This document shows, piece after piece, positions 19,126 to 28,779 of a stretch of DNA of 64,000 bases. The first letter of the stretch is position 1. The number at the start of each line of letters is the position of its first letter. The DNA comes from an uncultured Paracoccaceae bacterium. Lineage in GTDB: Bacteria; Pseudomonadota; Alphaproteobacteria; Rhodobacterales; Rhodobacteraceae. The notes under the pieces are model-generated. The model saw only the letters and a program-made list of their open reading frames with translations. It was not told the DNA's origin and made no database searches. Where the stretch lies: contig CAMFGW010000004.1 in NCBI GenBank assembly GCA_945952025.1, positions 1-64,000 on the forward strand. The letters run 5' to 3'. The position numbers and the translations under genes were made by a program.

Positions 19126-19529
19126 GCTACGGCGCTGCGGCGGCCCTGCAGGCGGCGATCTACCAGCGGCTTCGCGCGGATAGCGCGCTCGACGCGCTGG
19201 TGGGTGATGCGATCTATGACGCGGCCCCGCCGGGTGTGCCGCAGGGGCCTTACGTCTCGATCGGGCCTGAGGTTGTGCGCGATGCCTCGCACAAGACCGG
19301 GCGGGGCGCCGAGCATGAGCTGGCCGTGTCGGTCGTGACCGATGCGCAGGGGTTTCAGGTGGCGAAGGAGGCTGCGGCGGCGGTGTCCGACGCCTTGACC
19401 GATGCGCCCCTGGTCCTCGCCCGTGGGCGGCTCGTGGGGCTCTGGTTCCTCAGGGCGCGGGCGCGGCGGGTCGAAGAGGCCGACGTGCGGCGGATCGACC
19501 TTTTTTTCCGGGCGCTGGTCGAGGGCTGA
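19122..19529 (+). CDS. GTA g8, DUF3168-type tail terminator-like protein
   Basis: ALQAAIYQRLRADSALDALVGDAIYDAAPPGVPQGPYVSIG. Confidence 0.85.
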   Translation: MSYGAAAALQAAIYQRLRADSALDALVGDAIYDAAPPGVPQGPYVSIGPEVVRDASHKTGRGAEHELAVSVVTDAQGFQVAKEAAAAVSDALTDAPLVLARGRLVGLWFLRARARRVEEADVRRIDLFFRALVEG

Positions 19530-19591
19530 CGCCCATCCAGCCGAACACCGGCCCCTGAGGGCCGTCACCAATCAGGAAACGGAGAGAGCAC

Positions 19592-20005
19592 ATGGGTGCG
19601 CAGAACGGCAAGGATCTACTGGTCAAGATCGACCTGACTGGCGGCGGGGCCTTCACCACCATCGCGGGCCTGCGTGCGACGCGGCTGAGCTTCAACGCCG
19701 AGACGGTCGACGTGACGAGCCTTGAGAGCCAGGGCGGGTGGCGCGAGCTGTTGGGCGGCGCGGGGGTGCGTTCGGCTTCAGTGTCGGGGTCGGGTGTGTT
19801 CGTTGACGCGAACACGGACGACCGGGCGCGGCAGCTGTTCTTTCAGGGCAGTGTCGAGGCTTACCAGATCATCATCCCGAGTTTCGGGATCGTCGAGGGG
19901 CCGTTCCAGATCACGGGCCTGGAGTATGCCGGCAGTTACAACGGCGAGGCGACCTATGAGCTGTCGCTGGCATCGGCCGGTGCGCTGACCTTCACCGCGA
20001 TCTGA
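19592..20005 (+). CDS. GTA g9, major tail tube protein
   Basis: MGAQNGKDLLVKIDLTGGGAFTTIAGLRATRLSFNAETVDVTS. Confidence 0.93.
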   Translation: MGAQNGKDLLVKIDLTGGGAFTTIAGLRATRLSFNAETVDVTSLESQGGWRELLGGAGVRSASVSGSGVFVDANTDDRARQLFFQGSVEAYQIIIPSFGIVEGPFQITGLEYAGSYNGEATYELSLASAGALTFTAI

Positions 20006-20014
20006 GGTCTGGGC

Positions 20015-20338
20015 ATGGCAAACCCCTGGGCGGGAGAGGTCGACCTGGTCGTCGACGGCATGCAGTGGCGGGCGAAGCTGACGCTTGGCGCCCTGGCCGA
20101 GCTGGAGGCGACGATTGGGGCGGGAAGCCTCGTGGCGCTGGCCGAGCGGTTTGAAAGCGGGCGGTTCGGGGCGGCGGATGTGCTGGCGCTGCTGGCGGCC
20201 GGTTTGCGGGGGGCCGGCTGGCAGGGCACGGCCGCGGATCTGGCGCGGGCCGAGATTGCCGGCGGCCCGATGGCGGCGGTGCGCGCGGCGGCCGAGCTTC
20301 TGGCGCGGGCCTTTGCGCTGCCGGAGGCCCTGGGGTGA
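20015..20338 (+). CDS. GTA g10, gene transfer agent family / tail assembly protein
   Basis: 107 aa, MANPWAGEVDLVVDGMQWRAKLTLGALAELEA. Confidence 0.85.
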   Translation: MANPWAGEVDLVVDGMQWRAKLTLGALAELEATIGAGSLVALAERFESGRFGAADVLALLAAGLRGAGWQGTAADLARAEIAGGPMAAVRAAAELLARAFALPEALG

Positions 20339-20553
20339 GCCCTTCGCTCGACTGGCCGGGGTTGATGCGGGCGGGGATGGCGGCGGCGCGGAGCGGCGGG
20401 CTGGGGCTGACGCCGGTCGCCTTCTGGGCGCTGACGCCGGCGGAGTTGGCGCTGATGCTGGGTGATCCGGTCGTGGCCCGGCCAATGGCCCGCGCGCGGC
20501 TAGATGATCTGGTCCGGCAGTTTCCGGACGAAGGAAAAGAGGTGGGCAGATGA
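20335..20553 (+). CDS. GTA g10.1, tail assembly chaperone-like
   Basis: 72 aa, FWALTPAELALMLGDP; overlaps g10 and g11. Confidence 0.8.
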   Translation: MSPSLDWPGLMRAGMAAARSGGLGLTPVAFWALTPAELALMLGDPVVARPMARARLDDLVRQFPDEGKEVGR

Positions 20554-21236
20554 CAGAGCCAGCAGGCGGTGCACAGTCCGTCGACAGCGTGGACAGCCTT
20601 GCGCAGGCGCTCGCTGGCCTTGAGCAGTCGCTGGGTGGCGCGCAGGCGATGGCGGCGGCCTTCGACAGCGAGCTCATGGCGATGCGCGAGAGCATGACCT
20701 TCACCTCGCGCGAGGTGAACAGCCTGTCGACCGGGATCGGGCGCGGGCTCAGGGGGGCGTTCGACGGGCTGATCTTTGACGGGATGAAACTGTCGGACGC
20801 GCTGAAGACCGTCGCGAAGTCGATGATCGACAATGTCTACAACGTCGCGATGAAGCCTGTGCAGAACGCGGTGGGCGGTGCGATCGCGAACGGGATGAAC
20901 GGGCTTCTGAGCGGGCTCTTCCCCTTCGCGAGCGGTGGCGCCTTCAGCCAGGGGCGGGTGATGCCCTTTGCGAAGGGCGGCGTAGTGAGCCAGCCGGTGC
21001 AGTTCCCGATGAGGGGGGCAACGGGGCTGATGGGCGAGGCGGGGCCAGAGGCGATCATGCCGCTGACACGGGGTGCCGACGGTCGGCTGGGTGTCCAGTC
21101 TGCGTCAGGCGGGGGGCGGCCGGTCAATGTGACCGTCAACGTCCAGACCCCGGATGTGCAGGGCTTTCAGCGCAGCCAGAGCCAGATCGCCGCGCAGGTG
21201 GGCCGCGCGCTCGCCCGCGGGGAACGCAACAGGTAA
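20550..21236 (+). CDS. GTA g11, short tail tape-measure protein
   Basis: 228 aa; TFTSREVNSLSTGIGRGLRGAFDGLIFDGMKLSDALKTVAKSM, AGPEAIMPLTRGADGRLGV. Confidence 0.9.
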   Translation: MTEPAGGAQSVDSVDSLAQALAGLEQSLGGAQAMAAAFDSELMAMRESMTFTSREVNSLSTGIGRGLRGAFDGLIFDGMKLSDALKTVAKSMIDNVYNVAMKPVQNAVGGAIANGMNGLLSGLFPFASGGAFSQGRVMPFAKGGVVSQPVQFPMRGATGLMGEAGPEAIMPLTRGADGRLGVQSASGGGRPVNVTVNVQTPDVQGFQRSQSQIAAQVGRALARGERNR

Positions 21237-21247
21237 GGAGACAGCGG

Positions 21248-21880
21248 ATGGCTTTTCACGAGGTGCGCTTTCCGGCGGCCCTGTCGTTCGGGTCGGTCGG
21301 TGGCCCCGAACGGCGGACCGAGATCGTCACGCTGGCGAACGGGTTCGAGGAGCGCAACACGCCCTGGGCGGCTGCGCGCCGCCGCTATGACGCGGGGGTG
21401 AGCCTGAGGAGCCTTGATGACATCCAGGAGCTCATTGCGTTTTTCGAAGCGCGGCAGGGGCAGATGCATGGGTTCCGCTGGAAGGATTGGGCCGACTACA
21501 GCTCATGCCGGGCGTCGGGCGAGATCGGGTTCGAGGACCAGCTGATCGGGGTCGGCGACGGGGCCACGGTCGAGTTCGGGCTGGTGAAGGCCTATCGCTC
21601 TGGGCCAGCCGACGAGGTGCGGCGGATCGGGAAGCCGGTGGCGGGGTCGGTGCGCGTCGGCCTGATGGGTGATGAGGTGCAGGAAGGCGTGCAGTTCACG
21701 CTCGACGACACGACGGGGGTGGTGCGGTTCGTTACGCCGCCGGCGGTTGGCGAGCGGGTCACGGCGGGGTTCGAGTTCGACGTGCCGGTCCGGTTCGACA
21801 CCGATCGCATCCAGGTATCGGTCGCGTCCTTTCAGGCGGGCGACGTGCCGCATGTGCCGGTGGTGGAGGTGCGGCTGTGA
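21248..21880 (+). CDS. GTA g12, DUF2460/TIGR02217-type distal tail protein
   Basis: MAFHEVRFPAALSFGSVGGPERRTEIVTLANGFEERNTPWAAARRRYDAG. Confidence 0.93.
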   Translation: MAFHEVRFPAALSFGSVGGPERRTEIVTLANGFEERNTPWAAARRRYDAGVSLRSLDDIQELIAFFEARQGQMHGFRWKDWADYSSCRASGEIGFEDQLIGVGDGATVEFGLVKAYRSGPADEVRRIGKPVAGSVRVGLMGDEVQEGVQFTLDDTTGVVRFVTPPAVGERVTAGFEFDVPVRFDTDRIQVSVASFQAGDVPHVPVVEVRL

Positions 21881-22764
21881 CGGGGGCGGAGGCGCTGAGG
21901 GCGCACCTGGCCTCTGGCGCGACGACGGTCGCGCGGGCCTACCGGCTGGAGCGGGCGGACGGGCAGGTTCTGGGCTTTACCGACCATGATCTCGACCTGG
22001 CCTTTGATGGGGTGACATTCGCGGCCGGAAGCGGGCTGTCGGCAAAGGCTGTCCAGCAGATGACCGGCCTTGCGGTCGACAACAGCGAGGCTGTCGGCGC
22101 ACTGCGCTCCGACAGGATCAGCGAGGTGGACATCCTTGCTGGGCGCTACGACCGGGCTGAGGTGACGGCCTGGCTGGTGAACTGGGTGGATGTCAGCGAG
22201 CGGGCGGTGATCTTTCGCGGCTCGCTGGGCGAGATCACGCGCGGAGGCGGGGCCTTCACGGCCGAGTTGCGCGGGCTGTCGGACGTATTGAACCAGCCGC
22301 AGGGCCTTATCTTTCACGGCAGGTGTTCGGCAGTCCTTGGGGACAAGCGGTGCCGGTTCGACCTGGGCCAGCCGGGATATCGGGCGATGGTCACGGTTGG
22401 CGAGGTCGACGAGGGGCGGCTTTTTCGGCTGGGCGGGCTTGCGGGGTTTGACGACCGGTTCTTCGAGAAGGGGCGTTTGCGGGTTCTTGATGGCGCGGCG
22501 GCAGGGCTGTTTGGCGCGATCAAGAACGACCGGGTCGGGCCAGAGGCGCGGGCGGTCGAGCTATGGCAGGCCCTGGCCATCGCTCCGGCGGCGGGCGACA
22601 GGATCGAGATCGAGGCCGGTTGCGACAAGAGCGAGGGGATGTGCCGGTTGAAGTTTGGCAATTTCCTGAACTTCCGCGGCTTTCCGGACATTCCGGGTGA
22701 GGATTGGCTGATGGCCTTTCCTACGGCCGGAGCGCTCAACGACGGCAGGAGCCGGACGCGGTGA
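21877..22764 (+). CDS. GTA g13, DUF2163/TIGR02218 family tail (hub) protein
   Basis: ATTVARAYRLERADGQVLGFTDHDLDLAFDGVTFAAGSG; Cys-containing C-terminus GCDKSEGMCRLKFGNFLNFRGFP. Confidence 0.93.
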   Translation: MTGAEALRAHLASGATTVARAYRLERADGQVLGFTDHDLDLAFDGVTFAAGSGLSAKAVQQMTGLAVDNSEAVGALRSDRISEVDILAGRYDRAEVTAWLVNWVDVSERAVIFRGSLGEITRGGGAFTAELRGLSDVLNQPQGLIFHGRCSAVLGDKRCRFDLGQPGYRAMVTVGEVDEGRLFRLGGLAGFDDRFFEKGRLRVLDGAAAGLFGAIKNDRVGPEARAVELWQALAIAPAAGDRIEIEAGCDKSEGMCRLKFGNFLNFRGFPDIPGEDWLMAFPTAGALNDGRSRTR

Positions 22765-23189
22765 GGGGCAGGGAGGTGCTGGCCGAGGCGCGCGGCTGGA
22801 TCGGGACGCCCTATCTGCATCAGGGCTCGACCAAGGGTGCCGGTGCGGACTGCCTTGGGCTGGTCCGTGGCGTCTGGCGCGCGCTTTACCGCACTGAGCC
22901 CGAGCCGGTGCCGACCTATACGGCCGACTGGTCCGAGCATGAGGGGGCCGAGAGGCTGCTGGAGGCTGCGCTGCGCCACTTCCTGCCTGCCGATCACCGT
23001 GCGGCAGAGCCGGGCGACCTGATCCTTTTTCGGATGCGCGACGGGGCGGTCGCCAAACACCTTGGGCTCATGGCCGAGGTCGATGCGCGGCCGAGTTTCA
23101 TTCATGCCTTCAGCGGGCATTTCGTGACGGAAAGCCCGCTATCGGCCCCCTGGTCGCGCCGCATCGTGGCGCGGCTGGCCTTTCCTTGA
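22761..23189 (+). CDS. GTA g14, NlpC/P60-type peptidase (GTG start)
   Basis: EARGWIGTPYLHQGSTKGAGADCLGLVRGVWRALY active-site Cys motif. Confidence 0.9.
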   Translation: MRGREVLAEARGWIGTPYLHQGSTKGAGADCLGLVRGVWRALYRTEPEPVPTYTADWSEHEGAERLLEAALRHFLPADHRAAEPGDLILFRMRDGAVAKHLGLMAEVDARPSFIHAFSGHFVTESPLSAPWSRRIVARLAFP

Positions 23190-23199
23190 GGAGTGAACG

Positions 23200-26100
23200 A
23201 TGGCGACCATCCTTCTGTCTGCGGCGGGGGCCGCCATCGGGGGCGGCTTCGGCGGCACGGTCCTTGGCCTGTCGGGCGCCGTCATCGGGCGCGCGGTCGG
23301 CGCGACGCTTGGGCGAGTCATCGACCAGCGGCTAATGGGTGCAGGTTCGCGCGCTGTCGAGACGGGCAAGGTCGACCGCTTTCGCCTGACCGGTGCGAGC
23401 GAGGGGGCGCCGGTCGGCGTTCTTTGGGGGCGGATGCGGGTCGCCGGGCAAGTGATCTGGGCCTCGCGTTTTCAGGAACATGCGACGGTGACGCGCACGG
23501 GCGGCAAGGGGGCGCCGCCGCAGCCGAAGGTCACGACCACGAGTTTCAGCTATTCGGTCAATGTGGCTTTCGCGCTTTGTCAGGGCGAGATCACCCGCGT
23601 GGGGCGCATCTGGGCCGATGGGCAGGAAATCTCGCCCGAGACGGTGACGATGCGGGTCTATACCGGGGGCGAGGACCAGCTGCCCGATCCCCGGATCGAG
23701 GCGATCGAGGGGGCGGGGCAGGTTCCGGCTTACCGGGGCGTGGCCTACGTCGTCTTCGAGGATCTGGACCTTTCAGCCTTCGGCAACCGGGTGCCGCAGT
23801 TTTCCTTCGAGGTGATCCGGCCGGCACAGGGGCCGCTCGTGGGGTCGGTGCCGGATCTGACGCGCGGCGTTCAGGGTGTCGCGCTGATTCCGGGGACCGG
23901 GGAATATGCGCTGGCAACGACGCCGGTCCAGTATGTGCAGGGGATTGGCCAGAGCGTTGCCGCGAACGTGCATAGCCCGGCGGGGCGCACGGATCTGGCG
24001 GCGGCGCTGACGGCGCTGGGCGAGGAGTTGCCGAACTGCGGGTCCGTTTCGCTGGTCGTGAGCTGGTTCGGGGACGACCTGCGCTGTGGGCAGTGCAGGG
24101 TCAAGCCGAAGGTCGAACAGGTGGCGGTCGATGGGACGCCGATGCCCTGGCATGCGGGTGGCATTGGCCGGGCGGCGGCGGAGGTCGTCGTGCAGCAGGA
24201 CGGGCGTCCCGTCTATGGCGGAACGCCTGCAGACGCGGCGGTTGTCGAGGCGTTGCAGGCGCTCGTGGCTGCGGGGAAGAAGGCAGTCTTCTATCCGTTC
24301 GTTCTGATGGAGCAGCTGGCGGGGAACGGGCGGGTCGATCCCTGGACCGGGGCTGCGGACCAGCCGGTCCTGCCCTGGCGGGGGCGGATCACGCTCAACT
24401 CGGCGCCGGGTCGTGCCGGGACGACGGACCGGACTGCGGGAGCGGCGGCGGAGGTGGCGGCCTTCTTCGGGACTGCGCAGGCTGGTCACTTTGCGCGTGC
24501 GAATGGGCAGGTCAGCTACAGCGGGCCGGCCGAATGGTCCTATAGGCGCTTCATCCTGCATTATGCGCATCTTTGCGCCATCGCTGGCGGGGTCGACGCC
24601 TTTGCCATCGGTTCGGAGTTGCGCGGGCTGACGCAGATCAGAGGCGCCGGTGACAGCTTTCCGGCGGTGGCGGCGCTTCGTGCGCTTGCGGCTGATGTGC
24701 GGGGGATTCTGGGGCCCGGGGTCAAGATCACCTATGCGGCCGACTGGTCGGAATATGCGGGCCATTCCGCCGACGGAAACCTGTATTTCCCGCTCGATCC
24801 CCTGTGGGCGGACGCCAACATCGACGCCGTGGGCGTCGACAACTACCTGCCGCTGTCGGACTGGCGCGAGGGGTGGGACCATGCCGATGCGGGCCATGGG
24901 TCGATCTACGACCTGGGTTATCTGAAGGAGAATGTCGCCGGCGGCGAGTACTTTGACTGGTACTATGGCTCGCCCGAGGAGCGGGCGGCGCAACGGCGCT
25001 CGCCGATCACGGATGGTGCTTACGGCGAACCCTGGGTTTGGAGGACGAAGGACTTTCGCGGTTGGTGGTCGAACGCGCATCACGAGCGCGTAGGCGGCGT
25101 GCGCCAGGCGGCGCCGACAGCCTGGGTGCCGCAGTCGAAGCCCATTTGGTTCACGGAGTATGGCTGCGCCGCGATCGACAAGGGGGCGAACGAGCCGAAC
25201 AAGTTCCTGGACCCGAAATCGTCGGAATCGCAGCTGCCCTATGGCTCGAACGGGCGGAGGGACGAGTTGATGCAGATGCAATATCTGCGGGCGACGATCG
25301 ACTTTTGGGGGGACGGGGCGAACAACCCGCTGTCCGAGGTCTATGGCGGCCCCATGATCGACATGTCCCGCGCCCATGTCTGGGCCTGGGACAGCCGGCC
25401 CTATCCGCAGTTCCCGTCGAATAGTGCCTTGTGGGCGGACGGCGCGAACTACGCCAAGGGCCACTGGATCAGCGGCCGGACGACGGCGCAGCCCTTGTCG
25501 AGTGTCGTGGCGGATATCTGTGCCCGGGCGGGGCTCAGGGCGGTCGATGTCGAGAGGCTGCATGGGGTCGTCAGGGGCTACGCGGTGGCCGACACGGGTT
25601 CGGCGCGGGCGGCGTTGCAGCCCCTGATGATCGCCTACGGGTTCGATGCGGTCGAGCGTGATGGCGAAATGCGGTTTCAGATGCGCGACGGGCGGCCGGT
25701 GGCCTCGGTCGATCCGGCCCTTGTGGCCGTCGACGAGAACGGCGATGGCTTTGTCGAAACGGCCCGCGCCATGGAAAGCGAGATTGCGGGGCGGGTGCGG
25801 CTGAATTTCGTGAGCGCGACAGGCAATTTCGAAACGCGGGCGGTCGAGGCGATATTTCCCGATGAAGAGACGACGACGGTATCGCAGTCTGACATGGCGC
25901 TGAGCCTGACCGAGCCAGAAGCCCGGCGCATTGTCGAGCGCTGGCTAAGCGAGGCACGGGTGGCGCGCGACGGGGCGAAGTTCAGCCTGCCGCCCTCGCT
26001 CGGTCATCTGGGTGCAGGCGATGTGGTGCGGATCGGGCCCGATCCGACTGCCCTTTATCGCATCGACCGGGTCGAGGCGGCGGGGGCTGCCGCGATTGAG

Positions 26101-27117
26101 GCGGTGCGGGTCGAGGATGGGATCTATCAGCCGTCGGACGAAAGCGAGGCGCGGGTGATCCCGATGCCCTACGCACCGCCGATCCCGGTCTATCCGCTGT
26201 TCCTGGACCTGCCCCTGATGAGTGGCGACGTAGAACCGCAGGCGCCGCATCTGGCGATCACGGCGACGCCCTGGCCGGGGCGGGTTGCGGTTTATGCCTC
26301 GGCGCAGGACGCGGGTTATGGGCTGTCGTCGGTGGTGACGGCGCGGTCTGTCATCGGGCAGACGCAGTCGACCCTTGATGCAGCGACGCCGGCGCTTTGG
26401 GACCGCGGGCCGGCGCTTCGGGTCAAGGTGAGCGGCGGGACACTGACCTCGGTGACGGAGGAGCAGCTTTTGAATGGGGCGAACCTGATGGCCATCGGTG
26501 ATGGCAGTGCCGCTGGTTGGGAGCTGCTCCAGTTCCAGACGGCGGTGCCGGTTGCACCGGATGTCTACGATCTGAGCGTCCGGCTCAGGGGGCAGGCCGG
26601 AACGGATGCGGACATGCCGCCGTCATGGCCGGCGGGGAGCCTGGTCGTTCTGATGGACGGAGCGCCCGGTCAGATTGCGCTGCCGATGAGTGCGCGAGGG
26701 CTGGCACGGCATTACCGGATCGGCCCCGCAACACGGGCAAGCAGCGATCCGTCCTATGTGCACCTGGTCGAGGCGTTCGCGGGGATCGGGCTCAGGCCCT
26801 ATTCGGTCTGCCAGTTGCAGGCGCGGCCCCTCGGGGCCGGTGACCTGGCGATCAGCTGGGTGCGCCGGACGCGGATCGACGGCGACAGTTGGGCCGGGAT
26901 CGAGGTGCCGCTCGGCGAGACGCGCGAGCAATATCTGCTGCGCATCATGACCGGCGGTACCGTGCGACGCGAAATCGTCGTCCCATCGCCGGCCTGGACC
27001 TACACCCTGACCGACCGCGCGGCGGATGGCCTTGTGGGCCAGCCCTTCGACATTCATGTCGCCCAGTTGTCCGATGCGTTCGGCGCCGGGCCCTTCACGA
27101 GGATCAGCCAGCCATGA
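23200..27117 (+). CDS. GTA g15, host specificity / megatron tail protein with GTA TIM-barrel glycosidase-like domain
   Basis: 1305 aa; LSAAGAAIGGGFGGTVLGLSGAVIGRAVG N-terminus; KITYAADWSEYAGHSADGNLYFPLDPLWADANIDAVGVDNYLPLSDWR TIM-barrel domain. Confidence 0.95.
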   Translation: MATILLSAAGAAIGGGFGGTVLGLSGAVIGRAVGATLGRVIDQRLMGAGSRAVETGKVDRFRLTGASEGAPVGVLWGRMRVAGQVIWASRFQEHATVTRTGGKGAPPQPKVTTTSFSYSVNVAFALCQGEITRVGRIWADGQEISPETVTMRVYTGGEDQLPDPRIEAIEGAGQVPAYRGVAYVVFEDLDLSAFGNRVPQFSFEVIRPAQGPLVGSVPDLTRGVQGVALIPGTGEYALATTPVQYVQGIGQSVAANVHSPAGRTDLAAALTALGEELPNCGSVSLVVSWFGDDLRCGQCRVKPKVEQVAVDGTPMPWHAGGIGRAAAEVVVQQDGRPVYGGTPADAAVVEALQALVAAGKKAVFYPFVLMEQLAGNGRVDPWTGAADQPVLPWRGRITLNSAPGRAGTTDRTAGAAAEVAAFFGTAQAGHFARANGQVSYSGPAEWSYRRFILHYAHLCAIAGGVDAFAIGSELRGLTQIRGAGDSFPAVAALRALAADVRGILGPGVKITYAADWSEYAGHSADGNLYFPLDPLWADANIDAVGVDNYLPLSDWREGWDHADAGHGSIYDLGYLKENVAGGEYFDWYYGSPEERAAQRRSPITDGAYGEPWVWRTKDFRGWWSNAHHERVGGVRQAAPTAWVPQSKPIWFTEYGCAAIDKGANEPNKFLDPKSSESQLPYGSNGRRDELMQMQYLRATIDFWGDGANNPLSEVYGGPMIDMSRAHVWAWDSRPYPQFPSNSALWADGANYAKGHWISGRTTAQPLSSVVADICARAGLRAVDVERLHGVVRGYAVADTGSARAALQPLMIAYGFDAVERDGEMRFQMRDGRPVASVDPALVAVDENGDGFVETARAMESEIAGRVRLNFVSATGNFETRAVEAIFPDEETTTVSQSDMALSLTEPEARRIVERWLSEARVARDGAKFSLPPSLGHLGAGDVVRIGPDPTALYRIDRVEAAGAAAIEAVRVEDGIYQPSDESEARVIPMPYAPPIPVYPLFLDLPLMSGDVEPQAPHLAITATPWPGRVAVYASAQDAGYGLSSVVTARSVIGQTQSTLDAATPALWDRGPALRVKVSGGTLTSVTEEQLLNGANLMAIGDGSAAGWELLQFQTAVPVAPDVYDLSVRLRGQAGTDADMPPSWPAGSLVVLMDGAPGQIALPMSARGLARHYRIGPATRASSDPSYVHLVEAFAGIGLRPYSVCQLQARPLGAGDLAISWVRRTRIDGDSWAGIEVPLGETREQYLLRIMTGGTVRREIVVPSPAWTYTLTDRAADGLVGQPFDIHVAQLSDAFGAGPFTRISQP

Positions 27118-27824
27118 CCACGACCCAGCAACTCGGCCTGCCGCTTCTGCAGGCGGCGCAGGCGCAGAAACATGTCACGGTGAACGAGGCGCTGGCGCGG
27201 CTCGACGGGCTGGCGCTTCTGACATTGCAGTCCCTGTCGCAGGCCACGCCGCCCTTGGTCGTGCCAGATGGGCTGGCCTGGGCCGTTCCGGTCGGCGCCG
27301 TCAATGCCTGGTCGGGGCAGGATGGCAAGCTGGCCATCGGCCGGAACGGAGGCTGGGACTTCGTAGCGCCTCGTCGCGGTTGGCGCGCCTTCGTGCTGGA
27401 TGAGGGAGGTGAGGCCATGTTCGACGGGGCGCTTTGGCGGGTGGGCCTTGCGACGCTCAGCCCCAAGAATGCCGGGATGGGGCTGCGGGTGGTGCAGGTC
27501 GATCATGCGGTAGCAGTCGGGCCGGTGTCGGTCACGGCGGCGATCATCCCCGCGAATGCCGTGGTCGTCGGTGTGACGGCCCGGGTGGTGAGCGCGCTGA
27601 CAGGCAGCCTGACGGCCTGGTCGTTGGGCAATCCCGGTGCAGTCGGGCGCTATGGCTCTGGCCTGGGGCTAAGTCAGGGCGCCTACGCACGGGGCGTTCT
27701 GGGACAGCCGACGGCCTTTTATGCGCCGACGCCCTTGCAGCTTGACGCGGTTGGCGGCGACTTCGCTGGGGGTACGGTCCGACTGGCGGTTCATCTGATC
27801 GAACTGGCGCTGCCGGACCTTTGA
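27114..27824 (+). CDS. DUF2793 domain protein, GTA-associated
   Basis: MTTTQQLGLPLLQAAQAQKHVTVNEALARLDGL; ATGA overlap with g15. Confidence 0.85.
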   Translation: MTTTQQLGLPLLQAAQAQKHVTVNEALARLDGLALLTLQSLSQATPPLVVPDGLAWAVPVGAVNAWSGQDGKLAIGRNGGWDFVAPRRGWRAFVLDEGGEAMFDGALWRVGLATLSPKNAGMGLRVVQVDHAVAVGPVSVTAAIIPANAVVVGVTARVVSALTGSLTAWSLGNPGAVGRYGSGLGLSQGAYARGVLGQPTAFYAPTPLQLDAVGGDFAGGTVRLAVHLIELALPDL

Positions 27825-27842
27825 AGCCATCAGCGCCGCTTA

Positions 27843-27868
27843 TGGGGTGGCGTGAAAAAGCCGCCCCA
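27843..27868 (+). terminator. Stem-loop between DUF2793 gene and cysE (no U-tract)
   Basis: TGGGGTGGC-GTGAAAAA-GCCGCCCCA, 9-bp stem with one G-U, A-rich loop. Confidence 0.4.
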
Positions 27869-27938
27869 GAACATGATCGCGCGTGATTTTCTTCGGTCAT
27901 CGGCTCTGTTAAACTGTGCGGAGCAGATGGAGGCGCCG

Positions 27939-28751
27939 ATGGCCAAGACAAACATGAGGATGGCGGCGCAGGTCGATCCGGTCTGGACCCATATTTGCGA
28001 AGAGGCGCGTGCGGCCGTTCAGGATGAGCCAATCCTCGGAGGTTTTTTCCATACGGGGATCCTGCACCATGCGACGCTCGAGCGTGCGCTGGCCTATCGG
28101 TTTTCGCTGAAGCTGGCCTCGGGCGAGATGAGCGAGCAACTGCTGCGTGAAATCGCCGATGAAGCCTATGCGGCTGATCCGGCGCTGGGCCTAGCGGCCC
28201 GGGCGGACTGTGTGGCGGTCTATGACCGCGATCCGGCCTGCCACCGCTTCCTGCAGCCAATACTGTTCTTCAAGGGCTATCAGGCGATGCAGGCCTACCG
28301 GATCGGCCATTGGCTCTGGACGCGGGGATCGCGCGATCTGGCCTACTTCGTCCAGATGCGCGTCAGCGAGGCGTTTGGCGTCGACATCCACCCCAATGCG
28401 CAGATCGGCAAGGGGATCATGATCGACCACGCCCATTCGATCGTCATCGGCGAGACGGCGGTGGTGGGCGACAACGTCTCGATGCTGCATTCGGTGACGC
28501 TCGGCGGGACCGGGAAAGAGGATGGCGACCGGCATCCGAAGATCGGCAATGGCGTGCTGATCGGGGCGGGGGCGAAGATCCTGGGCAACATCAGCGTTGG
28601 CTATTGCTCGCGCGTGGCGGCAGGGTCGGTCGTCCTGCAGGACGTGCCGCCGATGACGACCGTCGCCGGCATACCCGCGAAGATCATCGGCAAGGCGGGC
28701 TGCGAGCAGCCGTCGATCACGATGGACCAGTTCTTCGTCGAGGAAGGCTGA
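27939..28751 (+). CDS. cysE: Serine O-acetyltransferase
   Basis: Left-handed beta-helix hexapeptides; VDIHPNAQIGKGIMIDHAHSIVIGETAVVGDNVSMLHSVTLGGTGK. Confidence 0.95.
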   Translation: MAKTNMRMAAQVDPVWTHICEEARAAVQDEPILGGFFHTGILHHATLERALAYRFSLKLASGEMSEQLLREIADEAYAADPALGLAARADCVAVYDRDPACHRFLQPILFFKGYQAMQAYRIGHWLWTRGSRDLAYFVQMRVSEAFGVDIHPNAQIGKGIMIDHAHSIVIGETAVVGDNVSMLHSVTLGGTGKEDGDRHPKIGNGVLIGAGAKILGNISVGYCSRVAAGSVVLQDVPPMTTVAGIPAKIIGKAGCEQPSITMDQFFVEEG

Positions 28752-28769
28752 GGGGCGAGCGCCCCTCAG
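28748..28769. terminator. Stem-loop between convergent cysE and pdhC
   Basis: CTGAGGGGC-GAGC-GCCCCTCAG, 9-bp perfect stem overlapping the cysE stop, only weak T content. Confidence 0.5.
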
Positions 28770-28779
28770 GCCTGTCTGT

